Source: Halosimplex pelagicum (lineage in GTDB: Archaea; Halobacteriota; Halobacteria; Halobacteriales; Haloarculaceae). From it: 64,000 bases of DNA. Below, one piece after another: positions 32,710-41,315 of the stretch. The stretch covers positions 62,001 to 126,000 of the forward strand of contig NZ_CP058909.1 of NCBI RefSeq assembly GCF_013415905.1, written 5' to 3'. Position 1 is the stretch's first letter, and every line of letters starts with the position of its first letter. The translations under genes and the position numbers were made by a program. A model generated the notes under the pieces. It did not search any database. It worked only from the letters and a program-made list of their open reading frames with translations, and was not told where the DNA came from.

Positions 32710-33723
32710 ATGTCAGAGAGCCGGGACCCGGTCGAGGCGCGCGCGGACGGCGAGCGCGACCTCTACGAGGTGGCGACGTGGGAGCCGCGGTCGGTACTGG
32801 ACAAACTCTCGGTGTTCGCGTACACGACCGGCGTGTCGGCGTTGCGGCTGTTCGTCGTGGTGCTGGCGCTGGTCATCCTCGGGGCGCAGGTGATCCTCGG
32901 CGGGCTCGGAGCGCTCGCGGACCCGATCGTCGGCACCTTCACGCTGCTGTCGGCGGTGCCGGCGCTGGGACTGGCGGCGTACGTCTGGTACGCCGACGTG
33001 ACGACCTCCGAACCGCTGGAGCTGCTCGTCGGCACGTTCCTGCTTGGCGTGCTGTTCGCCGGGTTCGCGGGCATCGTCAACACCGGCGTCAGCTACTCGC
33101 TGGAGAGCCTCGGGCTGATGTTCTGGGGCACCCAGATCCTCTACTTCTTCGTCGTCGTCGGCCCGGTCGAGGAGACGGTGAAACTGCTGGCCGTGCGGCT
33201 GTACGCCTACCGCAAGCCGGAGTTCGACGCGGTCGTCGACGGCGCGGTCTACGGCGCGATGGCCGGGCTGGGCTTCGCGACCATCGAGAACGCCATCTAC
33301 ATCGCCGGCCAGACCCAGGGCATCGGCGACACGTTCAACCTCGTCGTCGCCGGCAGCGGCATCACGGCCGTCCGCGCGCTCGCGGGGCCGGGCCACGTCA
33401 TCTACTCCGCGTTCGCGGGTTACTATCTCGGGCTGGCGAAGTTCAACAGCGACCGCGCCGGCCCCATCGTCGTCAAGGGGCTCATCATCGCCACGGTCGT
33501 CCACGCGCTGTACAACACGCTGTCGGGCGTCGTCCCGGGCGTCGTCGCCGGCGTCACCGGGATCCCGTGGTTCGTCGCCTTCTTCGGGTTCATCATCGTC
33601 TACGACGGCGTCTTCGGACTCCTGCTGATCCGGAAGATCTCCCGGTACCGGCAGGCCTACCACGAGGCCACCGACGAGGCGCCCGACGGCGAGCGGGCCG
33701 ACATGACCGAGTTCGACGGCTGA
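32710..33723 (+). CDS. PrsW-family intramembrane metalloprotease
   Basis: A 337-aa membrane protein with about nine hydrophobic segments from residue 40 on. The PrsW motifs are seen: E154-E155-xx-K158 (GPVEETVKLLAV), E193 in GFATIENAIY, H229 in PGHVIYSAFAGYYLG and H265 in VVHALYNTL. PrsW is a CPBP-superfamily protease cleaving membrane-bound regulators in Bacillus; the archaeal substrate is unknown. It is the second CPBP-superfamily gene in this window. Confidence 0.88.
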   Translation: MSESRDPVEARADGERDLYEVATWEPRSVLDKLSVFAYTTGVSALRLFVVVLALVILGAQVILGGLGALADPIVGTFTLLSAVPALGLAAYVWYADVTTSEPLELLVGTFLLGVLFAGFAGIVNTGVSYSLESLGLMFWGTQILYFFVVVGPVEETVKLLAVRLYAYRKPEFDAVVDGAVYGAMAGLGFATIENAIYIAGQTQGIGDTFNLVVAGSGITAVRALAGPGHVIYSAFAGYYLGLAKFNSDRAGPIVVKGLIIATVVHALYNTLSGVVPGVVAGVTGIPWFVAFFGFIIVYDGVFGLLLIRKISRYRQAYHEATDEAPDGERADMTEFDG

Positions 33724-33782
33724 GCGGCCGCCGCCGTCGCGCGGCGGCCCTCCGCCGTCGCGCGACCGCGACCGCACCGCGA

Positions 33783-34439
33783 CTACCGGTACTCGCCGAG
33801 CGCCTCTCGCACCGCCGCCACGTCGGCGCCGGCCTCGGCGTCGCGGTCGGCCATCCCGAGCATCCGCTCGACGTACTTGGCGAACACGTCCACCTCGACG
33901 TGGACGGGGTCGCCGACCTCCGCGTCCGACAGCGTCGTCTCGTGGTAGGTCGTCGGGATGATCGCCACCGAAAACGTCCCCCCGGCGTCGTCGAGCGCGG
34001 CGACGGTCAGGCTGATCCCGTCGAGGGCGATCGACCCCTTCTCGACGACGTACTGTCCGAGTCCCGGCGGCAGCTCGAAGGTGTACGCCCAGTCCTCGCC
34101 CACCCGTTCGATGTCGACGATCTCGGTGGTGCCGTCGACGTGGCCCTGGACGACGTGGCCGTCGAACCGTTCGTCGGCCGCCAGCGCACGCTCCAGGTTG
34201 ACCGCCTGGCCCTCGCTCGCCGAGTCGAAGGTCGTCCGCTCGAGGGTCTCGGCGGCCAGGAACACCGAAAACCACTCGCCGTCGGCGTGCTCCTCGACGG
34301 TGAGACACGCCCCGTCGACGCTGATGCTCTGGCCGCCCGTCAGGCCCTCGAACGTCGTCGCGATCCGGAGCCGGCGACCCGCGTCGCTGTCTTCGATCCC
34401 GACGATCTCGCCCGTCTCCTCGACGATACCGGTGAACAT
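33783..34439 (-). CDS. ribE: Riboflavin synthase (bacterial-type, alpha subunit)
   Basis: A 218-aa protein of two lumazine-binding repeats. Repeat 1 begins MFTGIVEETGEIVGIE with SISVDGACLTVEE. Repeat 2 has FDGHVVQGHVDGTTEI with IALDGISLTVAAL. It dismutates two 6,7-dimethyl-8-ribityllumazine to riboflavin. Many archaea use an unrelated archaeal riboflavin synthase; haloarchaea carry this bacterial type. The start at the diagnostic MFTGIVEE was taken, not the ATG nine codons earlier. Confidence 0.94.
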   Translation of the reverse strand: MFTGIVEETGEIVGIEDSDAGRRLRIATTFEGLTGGQSISVDGACLTVEEHADGEWFSVFLAAETLERTTFDSASEGQAVNLERALAADERFDGHVVQGHVDGTTEIVDIERVGEDWAYTFELPPGLGQYVVEKGSIALDGISLTVAALDDAGGTFSVAIIPTTYHETTLSDAEVGDPVHVEVDVFAKYVERMLGMADRDAEAGADVAAVREALGEYR

Positions 34440-34564
34440 ACCCGACGCTTGGGACGATCGTCGCAAAAGGGTTATCGTTCCCGTATGTGTGATGTGGCGC
34501 GGCGGTCCCGCGCCGGGCGTCCGGAGACGCGGGGCTTTTGCCGGTCGGCGCGGTATCGGGGGGT

Positions 34565-34813
34565 ATGGCGCGGAGCATCCTCGGGATGGTCGGGCTGGGG
34601 ACGACGCTGGTGTTCGCGATCCCGGTCGCGCTGCTGGGGCTGGAGTTCCTGCTGGCCCGGGGACAGCCGACCGTCGGCGGGGGCCTGCTCGTCGTCGCCG
34701 TGCTGATGGTCGCCATCGAGGAGTACGTCACGACGCCGGACGACCTGGCCGGCGAGGCCGTCGACAAGACGGTCGGCGCGGTCGCGAAGTCGTCCGACGA
34801 CGACGAGGAGTGA
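34565..34813 (+). CDS. Small two-helix membrane protein (DUF7533-like)
   Basis: An 82-aa protein with helices at about residues 5-25 (ILGMVGLGTTLVFAIPVALLG) and 37-55 (GGGLLVVAVLMVAIEEYV), and an acidic tail (VGAVAKSSDDDEE). It resembles small conserved haloarchaeal proteins of the DUF7533 group. The function is unknown. It is followed 49 nt later by the Agl23 gene. Confidence 0.7.
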   Translation: MARSILGMVGLGTTLVFAIPVALLGLEFLLARGQPTVGGGLLVVAVLMVAIEEYVTTPDDLAGEAVDKTVGAVAKSSDDDEE

Positions 34814-34862
34814 CCCGTTAGAGATCCAAGCGTTGAAATCGTGAGGGGGCGACACGGCGGAC

Positions 34863-36773
34863 ATGAGCCGCTCCGACTCCGAGTCCGACGCCGCCGGGTC
34901 AGGTGACGCGGGGGAGTCCCCTGGACCCGAGACCGGCGCCGCCGGCGACTCGGCCGACCCCGCCCACGAATCCACAGCGAGCGACCGAGACCCGCCGGAC
35001 CCCGGCGGATCGACCGGCCGGTTCGACGGCATCGACCGGACGACCCAGTGGGTCCTCGCCGTCGTCGCCGGCGGCCTGCTCGCTCGCCTCGCCCTCCTCG
35101 GCGCGCGGGTCGCCCACTACGACGAGGGGCGGGTCGCCTGGTGGTCGAGTTACTTCCTCGAGACCGGCCAGTTCGAGTACCGCTACATCATCCACGGCCC
35201 GCTCGTCCAGCACGTCAACAAGTTCCTCTTCGACGCGCTGGGGGCCAACGACTTCACCATGCGGCTGTTCGTGGCGCTCGTCGGCGCCCTCCTCCCGCTC
35301 GCGGCGCTCCTCTTTCGCGAGCATCTCGACGGTGACGAGGTGATCGGGACGGCATTCTTCCTCGCCTTCAGCCCGCTGTTGCTGTACTACTCGCGTTTCT
35401 TCCGGAGCACGCTGCTGGCCGCGGCGTTCGCGTTCGTCGCCTTCGGCCTGCTCGTGCGCGCCTACGACGAGCGGTCGGTCTGGTACGTCTACGGGGCCGT
35501 CGTCTTCGTCGCGCTCGCGTTCACCGCCAAGGAAAACGCCGCGGTGTACCTGCTCGTGTGGCTCGGCGCGAGCGCCCTGCTGCTCGACCAGGCGCTGTTC
35601 CGCACCGGCGACGACCGCTCGGGCTTCGAGTGGGCGCGCGAGCGCCTCGACGCCCGCACCCGTCCGCTCGGAGACTACGTCGCCGACTTCCTCTGGCACG
35701 GCGCGATAGCCGTCGTCCTGTTCCTGGCCGTCACGCTGTACTTCTACGCCCCGCGGTCCCCGGGGACCGAAGCGGTCGGCTTCTGGCAGGCGGTCACCAA
35801 CCCGACGCTGTTCCCCGATCTCTTCGGCCGGACGCTCGACGACGTGGTCGAGGGGTACAGCTACTGGTTCGGCGGGACGACCGACGCCGGCTGCCGCAAG
35901 GAGAACATCATCGACGCCTACCTCTGCTTCCTCGGCCAGGAGGTCCACGCGATGGCCCAGTCGGCGCTCGCGCTGACGATAATGGCCGTCGTCGGCTTCC
36001 TCGCCGAACGGTGGGGTCGCGCCCGCTCGCGCGGCGTCGTCCTCTTCTGCGCCTACTGGGGCTTCGTCTCCGTCGTCGGCTACCCGCTCGGGACCGACAT
36101 CGCCAACGCGTGGATCGCCGTCAACGCGCTCGTTCCGCTGGCGCTCCCCGCCGGCGTCGGCATCGCGCTGGTCGCGGACAGAGGCCGAGACGCCGTCCAC
36201 ACGAACTCGGTCCGGTTCGGTATCACCGCGTTCGCCCTCGTGTTGATCGCCGGCTACATGGCCGGCTCCGCGGGCTGGTACGTCTACATGAACGACACCA
36301 GCGACGACAACGAACTCGTCCAGTACGCCCAGCCGGCCGACGACTTCCGTCCCTCGATGGAAGTGCTGGAAGACCACGCCGCCGACCATCAGGGACCCGA
36401 CGTGCTCTTCGTCGGAAGCAGCTACGTACGCAACAACCCGCGGGACGGCGGGATCGAACCACGCTGTTCCAGCATCAGCGAGACGCTCCCCTTGCAGTGG
36501 TACGTCGACGCCTACGGCGCCACCGGAGACTGCATCCAGGACGCCGAAACCGCCGCCCAGCGACTCCAGGACGGCGATGTCGACCCGCTGGTCGTCATCG
36601 CGCCGAACTCGCTGGAGAACGATCTGGCGCCCGCCCTGGATGGGTACGACGCCGACGTGTACCGCCTGCGAAGCTACGGCAGCGAGACGGTCTTCTTCAG
36701 CGACCGGACGCCCGACCAGTCGAGCGGGAACGCGAGCGCCGTCGAACCGCGGGCGCTCGCCGTCGGCAACTGA
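34863..36773 (+). CDS. Flippase-activity-associated protein Agl23 (TIGR03663)
   Basis: A 636-aa multi-pass GT-C-like membrane protein. Residues 1-58 are an acidic disordered N-terminus. The first luminal loop has HYDEGRVAWW (D87, E88), the acidic pair expected in GT-C folds, followed by YRYIIHGPLVQHVNKFLF. Some ten or more hydrophobic segments follow, and the C-terminal 140 residues are soluble and outside. The family is linked to lipid-linked oligosaccharide handling in haloarchaeal N-glycosylation. No other agl genes are in this window. Confidence 0.85.
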   Translation: MSRSDSESDAAGSGDAGESPGPETGAAGDSADPAHESTASDRDPPDPGGSTGRFDGIDRTTQWVLAVVAGGLLARLALLGARVAHYDEGRVAWWSSYFLETGQFEYRYIIHGPLVQHVNKFLFDALGANDFTMRLFVALVGALLPLAALLFREHLDGDEVIGTAFFLAFSPLLLYYSRFFRSTLLAAAFAFVAFGLLVRAYDERSVWYVYGAVVFVALAFTAKENAAVYLLVWLGASALLLDQALFRTGDDRSGFEWARERLDARTRPLGDYVADFLWHGAIAVVLFLAVTLYFYAPRSPGTEAVGFWQAVTNPTLFPDLFGRTLDDVVEGYSYWFGGTTDAGCRKENIIDAYLCFLGQEVHAMAQSALALTIMAVVGFLAERWGRARSRGVVLFCAYWGFVSVVGYPLGTDIANAWIAVNALVPLALPAGVGIALVADRGRDAVHTNSVRFGITAFALVLIAGYMAGSAGWYVYMNDTSDDNELVQYAQPADDFRPSMEVLEDHAADHQGPDVLFVGSSYVRNNPRDGGIEPRCSSISETLPLQWYVDAYGATGDCIQDAETAAQRLQDGDVDPLVVIAPNSLENDLAPALDGYDADVYRLRSYGSETVFFSDRTPDQSSGNASAVEPRALAVGN

Positions 36774-36785
36774 CCGGCTCCGGGA

Positions 36786-37691
36786 TCACTTCTCTCCGTC
36801 CTCTCGCAGCCCGCGCTCCCGTTCCCACCCTCGAACCAGCGCTGTCAGCGTCTCGTTGACCGGAACTCTCCCGTCGGCCCGGTCGACGACCGCACCGTTG
36901 ATCGCGTCGATCTCGGTCCGCGAACCGGCGTCTACGTCCTGTAGCATCGACGACCGGTTGGCGCTCGTCGCCGCCGCCACGCGCTCGACCGCCTCGACGG
37001 CCGCGCCGTCGGACAGGTCGATACCCTCGTCGCGCGCGACGCGCGCGGCTTCCCTCGCCGCACGGCGAGCCGACTCGCCCGCCGGTCCGTCGACGAGCGC
37101 GCCGTTCTCGACGCGCGCGAGCGCGGTCACCGCGTTGATCCCCGCGTTGACGGCCAACTTCTCCCAGCACCGTCGCGGCATGTCGCCGGCGACGGTCGCC
37201 TCGACGCCGGCCGCGCGCAGGGTCGCGCCGACCGACTCGGCGACCGGCGACTCCCCGCCGTCGGGCGGTCCAAGCGCCACCTCACCGCGGCCGGTACACT
37301 CGACGACGCCCGGCTCGGTCAGGCGCGCGCCGTAGGTGCAGGTGCCCGCCAGTACTTCGGCGTCGAGCGCCTCGGCCAGCGTCGCCTCGTTGCCCAGCCC
37401 GTTCTGGACGGAGAGGACCGCGTCGAGGTCGGCGCCACCGAGCGCTTCGGCGGCGGCCGGCGTGTCGAAGGCCTTCACGGCGACGAGCGCCAGGTCGAAC
37501 CGCTCGGCGGGCACCGCGGTCGTCGCCGCCGGCTCGACGCGCGCCGAGACCTCACCGGCGATCCGGAGCCCCTCGGCGCGGACTCGCTCGACGTGCGGGT
37601 CGCGGCCGACCAGCGTCACCTCGTGGGCGCGCGCGAGCAGGCCCCCGAGGAGGCTCCCGAGGCTCCCGGCGCCGAAGACGAGGACGCGCAC
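36786..37691 (-). CDS. panE: 2-dehydropantoate 2-reductase (ketopantoate reductase)
   Basis: A 301-aa protein starting at a GTG. The NADPH loop GAGSLG is at residues 7-12 and RDP near 30-32. QNGLGNE (N97) and the catalytic Lys in MPRRCWEKLAVNAGINAVTAL (K178) are in place. It reduces 2-dehydropantoate to pantoate on the way to coenzyme A. Cytosolic. It starts 7 nt after the rubredoxin-like gene, so the two are probably co-transcribed. Confidence 0.9.
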   Translation of the reverse strand: MRVLVFGAGSLGSLLGGLLARAHEVTLVGRDPHVERVRAEGLRIAGEVSARVEPAATTAVPAERFDLALVAVKAFDTPAAAEALGGADLDAVLSVQNGLGNEATLAEALDAEVLAGTCTYGARLTEPGVVECTGRGEVALGPPDGGESPVAESVGATLRAAGVEATVAGDMPRRCWEKLAVNAGINAVTALARVENGALVDGPAGESARRAAREAARVARDEGIDLSDGAAVEAVERVAAATSANRSSMLQDVDAGSRTEIDAINGAVVDRADGRVPVNETLTALVRGWERERGLREDGEK

Positions 37692-37698
37692 GGCCGCC

Positions 37699-37992
37699 TC
37701 AGTCTTCGGCCCAGTAGTAGATGCTCTCGCGCTCGGCGCCGCAGGCGGGACAGGTCTCGGGGATCTCCTCGATGTCGCCCATCTCGCCGCAGTCCCAGCA
37801 GCGCCACATCAGCTCGGCCTCGCCGCTGTCGGCGGTGGTCGAGAGGTGCTGGCCCATGCCGGCGATCCCCTCCTCGGTCGTCACGTAGAAGCCGTGCTCG
37901 TCGAACCCGCGGACGGTCCCGAGTCGGTTCCCCTCGTCGTCGAAGACCGCCTGGCCGAAGCCCAGATCGGTCTCGCTGTCTGACTCGCTCAT
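37699..37992 (-). CDS. Rubredoxin-like zinc/iron-site protein (DUF7130-like)
   Basis: A 97-aa protein. Residues 10-50 form a PRC-barrel-like strand set (FGQAVFDDEGNRLGTVRGFDEHGFYVTTEEG). A rubredoxin-like knuckle pair follows: C65-WD-C68 and C81-PA-C84. Ends IYYWAED. It could bind zinc or iron; the role is unknown. It lies immediately upstream of panE on the same strand. Confidence 0.8.
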   Translation of the reverse strand: MSESDSETDLGFGQAVFDDEGNRLGTVRGFDEHGFYVTTEEGIAGMGQHLSTTADSGEAELMWRCWDCGEMGDIEEIPETCPACGAERESIYYWAED

Positions 37993-38120
37993 ACGTGGAC
38001 TGACGCCCGACCCGCGCATAAATGTGGGTGTCGACCCCGACGACGGTGTTCGAGTCGCGCTGCGAACCCCCGTCCGGCGGAGAGTTCCCCGCAGCCCCGC
38101 GGGCTGCCCCAGTCGCGTCG

Positions 38121-38972
38121 TCAGCCCGCCGCGGCGTCGAGGATCGCGCCGCGGTTGTCGACGTAGGTGGAGTAGTGAGCGCCGTCGCCCAGATACAGGT
38201 CGGCGGCGGGCAGCAGGTCGCCGAACGCCCGCGCGAGGTCGGGGCCGACCGTCGCGTCGGCGCGACCGTGCCACAGGTCCACGTCGTGCGGACAGTCACG
38301 GGCGTCGAACCCCCAGTCGTCGCCCACCAGCGGCAGGTCGTGGGCCGGCCCCCGGGAACCGTTGCGGAACGCCTCGGCGCCGTCGGCGAACAGCGTCTCG
38401 CCCGCCGGTCCGTCGAATATCGTTCGGTCCTCGGGCGGCGACCCGACCTTCAGCGCCGTGCGGAACTGCGGCCAGGCGTTGTCGGCCAGCCACGCCGACG
38501 ACGCGAACGCGGCCTGGGAGAAGCCCGGCACGAACCGCGTCGCCGACAGCACCGCCTCGTTGAACGGGTCCGCCCGATCCCGCGTCTCCGGGGGCGTCAC
38601 CGTGCTCACCAGCGAGACGCCGCGCACCCGCTCGGGCACGGCGTGAGCGCAGGCCATCGCGTGCGGGCCACCACCCGAAAAGCCCGTCACCCCGAAGCGG
38701 TCGATCCCCAGTTCGTCGGCCAGCGCGCACACGTCCGCCGGCCAGTCGAGCAGTGACCGGCCGCCGTGGAAGTCCGACGCGCCGAAGCCCGGTCGGTCCG
38801 GCGCGACGAGGCGGACCCCTCGCTCGCGGGCGTCCTCGTCACAGAGCGACCACATCAGTCGCGACCCGATGACGCCGTGGAAGGCGAACACGGGCGTCCC
38901 CTCGGGGTCGCCGTACTCGGCGTACGACAGCGTTCGGCCGTCCGGCAGTTCGATCGTCGACGGCTCCGTCAT
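38121..38972 (-). CDS. Alpha/beta hydrolase
   Basis: A 283-aa protein with an alpha/beta hydrolase fold. The oxyanion region is FHGVIGSRLMW (31-41). APDRPGFGASDF precedes the nucleophile elbow GFSGGG (S99). The Asp is probably in HGRADATV and the His in GDGAHYSTYV near the end. The substrate cannot be told. The palindromic element lies upstream of its start. Confidence 0.87.
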   Translation of the reverse strand: MTEPSTIELPDGRTLSYAEYGDPEGTPVFAFHGVIGSRLMWSLCDEDARERGVRLVAPDRPGFGASDFHGGRSLLDWPADVCALADELGIDRFGVTGFSGGGPHAMACAHAVPERVRGVSLVSTVTPPETRDRADPFNEAVLSATRFVPGFSQAAFASSAWLADNAWPQFRTALKVGSPPEDRTIFDGPAGETLFADGAEAFRNGSRGPAHDLPLVGDDWGFDARDCPHDVDLWHGRADATVGPDLARAFGDLLPAADLYLGDGAHYSTYVDNRGAILDAAAG

Positions 38973-39086
38973 GTGTTCGTAGGTACGGGCCCGGACACAA
39001 ACGGGTATCGCTCCGATGTGTGTGGGTCGTTGTCTCGTACCCCGGCGGGACTGGTGTGACCGCTACGACGAGACTCGGTCGAACTA

Positions 39087-39336
39087 CCGCGAACAGCCTG
39101 AAAGCCCCAGCTCGCTCCGGGAGAGCGAAGCTCTCCCGAGCAATCGGGCGGCAGAGCCGCCCGATGACGGCCCCTTTCATTCCCACCCGTGTCGGCTGGA
39201 CGACCAGTCTGTGCGGGCGGGAATGAAAGGGGCGACGCGTTCGGCGAACCCGGGCGACGCTAGCACGCGACCGAAGGGAGCGCGCGCAGCGAGCCCCGGT
39301 AGCCGAACGCGTCGGGGCTTTCACGCTGTTCTGCGG
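39087..39336. repeat. Nested palindromic element with terminal inverted repeats
   Basis: Terminal arms 39087-39108 and 39314-39336 are inverted copies sharing GAACAGC and TGAAAGCCCC. Inside are four stems: CGGGAGAGC/GCTCTCCCG (118-126 with 130-138, GAA loop), a perfect 10-bp stem (143-152 with 156-165), a 19-bp stem with one mismatch (170-188 with 215-233) whose loop holds CTGG-ACGA-CCAG, and an 11-bp stem ACGCGTTCGGC (235-245 with 302-312); these offsets are added to 39000. No protein is coded. It looks like a MITE-like or structured-RNA element. Confidence 0.75.
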
Positions 39337-39454
39337 TCCAGTTCGAGCGGCGGTCGCGGTAGCGTTCACTGGAATCTCAGCGTCGCCGCTGAACACTGAG
39401 ACCGATCCACATCGGACCGACACGCCTACTTCCCTCCATCGAGAACCGCCGACC

Positions 39455-40837
39455 ATGCTAAGCAGGCAGTTCGTCCGGGAGAACCCCGAGGCGGTCCGCG
39501 ACGCCATCGAGCGCAAGGGCGTCACGAGCGTCGACCTGGACGAGATCCTCGAGATCGACGAGGAGTGGCGCGAACTCAAGTCCCGCGGCGACGGCCTCCG
39601 CCACGAGCGCAACGAGGTGTCCTCGACGATCGGCGACCTCAAACAGGAAGGCAAAGACGAGGAGGCCCAGGAGGCCATCGAGCGCTCCCAGGAGCTCAAG
39701 GACGAGCTTCAGGACATCGAGGACCGCGCGGACGAACTCCAGGCGGAACTCGAAGAGCGCCTCCTGACGATCCCGAACGTGCCCCACGAGTCGGTCCCGA
39801 CGGGGGAAGACGAGAGCGACAACGTCGAGCGCTACCGCGAGGGGTTCGACGACCTCCGCGTCGACCCCGACGAGGTGACCCCCCACTACGACCTGGGCGA
39901 GGACCTCGACATCCTCGACTTCGAGCGCGGCGCGAAAGTGTCGGGCGGCGGCTTCCAGTTCGTCAAGGGCGACGGCGCGAAACTGGAGCGGGCGCTGATC
40001 CAGTTCTTCCTCGACGTCCACGACGAGCAGGACTACGTGGAGGTGGCGCCGCCGATCCCCGTCAACTCCGCGTCGATGCGCGGGACCGGGCAACTGCCGA
40101 AGTTCGCCGAGGACGCCTACCGCGTCGAGGCCCGCCAGGACGACGACTACGACGACGACGACCTGTGGCTGCTCCCCACCGCGGAGGTGCCGGTCACCAA
40201 CATGTATCGCGACGAGATCCTGCTGGACGACGACCTTCCCCTCAAGCATCAGGCCTTCTCGCCGAACTTCCGGCGCGAGGCCGGCGAACACGGCACGGAG
40301 ACGCGCGGGTACGTCCGCGTCCACCAGTTCAACAAGGTCGAACTCGTCAACTTCGTCCGACCGGAGGAGAGCTACGACCGGCTGGAGGGACTCCTGAGCG
40401 AGGCCGAGGAGGTGCTCCAGCGCCTCGGCCTGCCCTACCGCGTGCTGGACATGTGTACCGGCGACATGGGGTTCACCCAGGCCAAGAAGTACGACATCGA
40501 GGTGTGGGCGCCCGCCGACGACATGGACGAGGGTCCCGACGTGGGCGGCCGCTGGCTCGAAGTCTCCAGCGTCTCGAACTTCGAGGACTTCCAGGCGCGG
40601 CGGGCGGGCCTGCGCTACCGACCGGAGCGCCACGAATCGGCCGAGTACCTCCACACGCTCAACGGCAGCGGCGTCGCCGTCCCCCGGGTGATGGTCGCGA
40701 TCATGGAGTACTACCAGAACGACGACGGCACCGTCACCGTCCCCGAGGCGCTGCGGCCGTACATGAACGGCCAGGAGGTCATCGACGGACACGAGCCGGT
40801 CGGCGAGAGCGCCGTCGGCGCCGGCGAGAAGGAGTGA
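39455..40837 (+). CDS. serS: Seryl-tRNA synthetase
   Basis: A 460-aa class II synthetase of the common (non-methanogen) type. Residues 1-105 form the coiled-coil tRNA-binding arm (rich in Glu, Lys and Arg, e.g. [20 protein letters not shown]). Class II motif 2 appears in [21 protein letters not shown] and motif 3 near the C-terminus. The catalytic domain has [15 protein letters not shown]. It charges tRNA-Ser. The unusual palindromic element lies 118 nt upstream of the start. Confidence 0.96.
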   Translation: MLSRQFVRENPEAVRDAIERKGVTSVDLDEILEIDEEWRELKSRGDGLRHERNEVSSTIGDLKQEGKDEEAQEAIERSQELKDELQDIEDRADELQAELEERLLTIPNVPHESVPTGEDESDNVERYREGFDDLRVDPDEVTPHYDLGEDLDILDFERGAKVSGGGFQFVKGDGAKLERALIQFFLDVHDEQDYVEVAPPIPVNSASMRGTGQLPKFAEDAYRVEARQDDDYDDDDLWLLPTAEVPVTNMYRDEILLDDDLPLKHQAFSPNFRREAGEHGTETRGYVRVHQFNKVELVNFVRPEESYDRLEGLLSEAEEVLQRLGLPYRVLDMCTGDMGFTQAKKYDIEVWAPADDMDEGPDVGGRWLEVSSVSNFEDFQARRAGLRYRPERHESAEYLHTLNGSGVAVPRVMVAIMEYYQNDDGTVTVPEALRPYMNGQEVIDGHEPVGESAVGAGEKE

Positions 40838-40873
40838 CGCCCGGCCCCGGGGAAGTCGTAGCGACCGCAGCAG

Positions 40874-41251
40874 TCAGTCCGTGTACGTCTCTATCCGTTC
40901 GATCTCGGCTTCCGACAGCCGGAACACGTCGACGAATCCGGTGATCGCCGACCCGTCGGCGGCGAGCAGCCGGCCCTGAACGGCGACGCTCCCGGCGGCG
41001 GCGTCCTCGTCGCCGTCGGCTCCCCGCTCGCCGACTCCGCCGCGGGCCGCGAACACCGCCTCGATTTGGTGGTCGGTGTCCGTCTGGGGCCGCTCCTCGC
41101 GCATGAACGCGACGAACCGGTCGCGGCCGTCGATGGTCCGGTCCGGCCGGTCGTGGACGAAGCCCTCGGCCAGCAGGTCGGCCAGCCCGTCGTAGTCGGC
41201 CTCGTCGAGCGCCCGGTAGTACGCCCGCGCCCGCTCGGCGCCGTCGGTCAT
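40874..41251 (-). CDS. NTF2-like (SnoaL-type) protein
   Basis: A 125-aa protein with the cystatin-like NTF2 cone: N-terminal helices ARAYYRALDEADYDGLADLLAEGF, then HDRPDRTIDGRDRFVAFM, and C-terminal strands GFVDVFRLSEAEIERIETYTD. Such proteins are small enzymes or ligand binders (SnoaL, ketosteroid isomerase-like). A Gly/Asp/Glu-rich insertion (GVGERGADGDEDAAAG) lies between strands. The substrate is unknown. Confidence 0.82.
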   Translation of the reverse strand: MTDGAERARAYYRALDEADYDGLADLLAEGFVHDRPDRTIDGRDRFVAFMREERPQTDTDHQIEAVFAARGGVGERGADGDEDAAAGSVAVQGRLLAADGSAITGFVDVFRLSEAEIERIETYTD

Positions 41252-41315
41252 ACCTCCGCTTGACGGGCTCGCGGCATGAACGCGGCGGTCCGGTGCTTCG
41301 ACCGCCGGTCCCGGA

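Noticed and set aside
32713..34767. 684-codon minus-strand frame opposite the PrsW gene
   Set aside because: It is a GC-rich shadow of PrsW and riboflavin synthase in other frames, Arg-rich and without domains.
39087..39336. Transposase-bearing insertion sequence
   Set aside because: The element is only 250 bp and has no coding capacity, so it can at most be a non-autonomous element.
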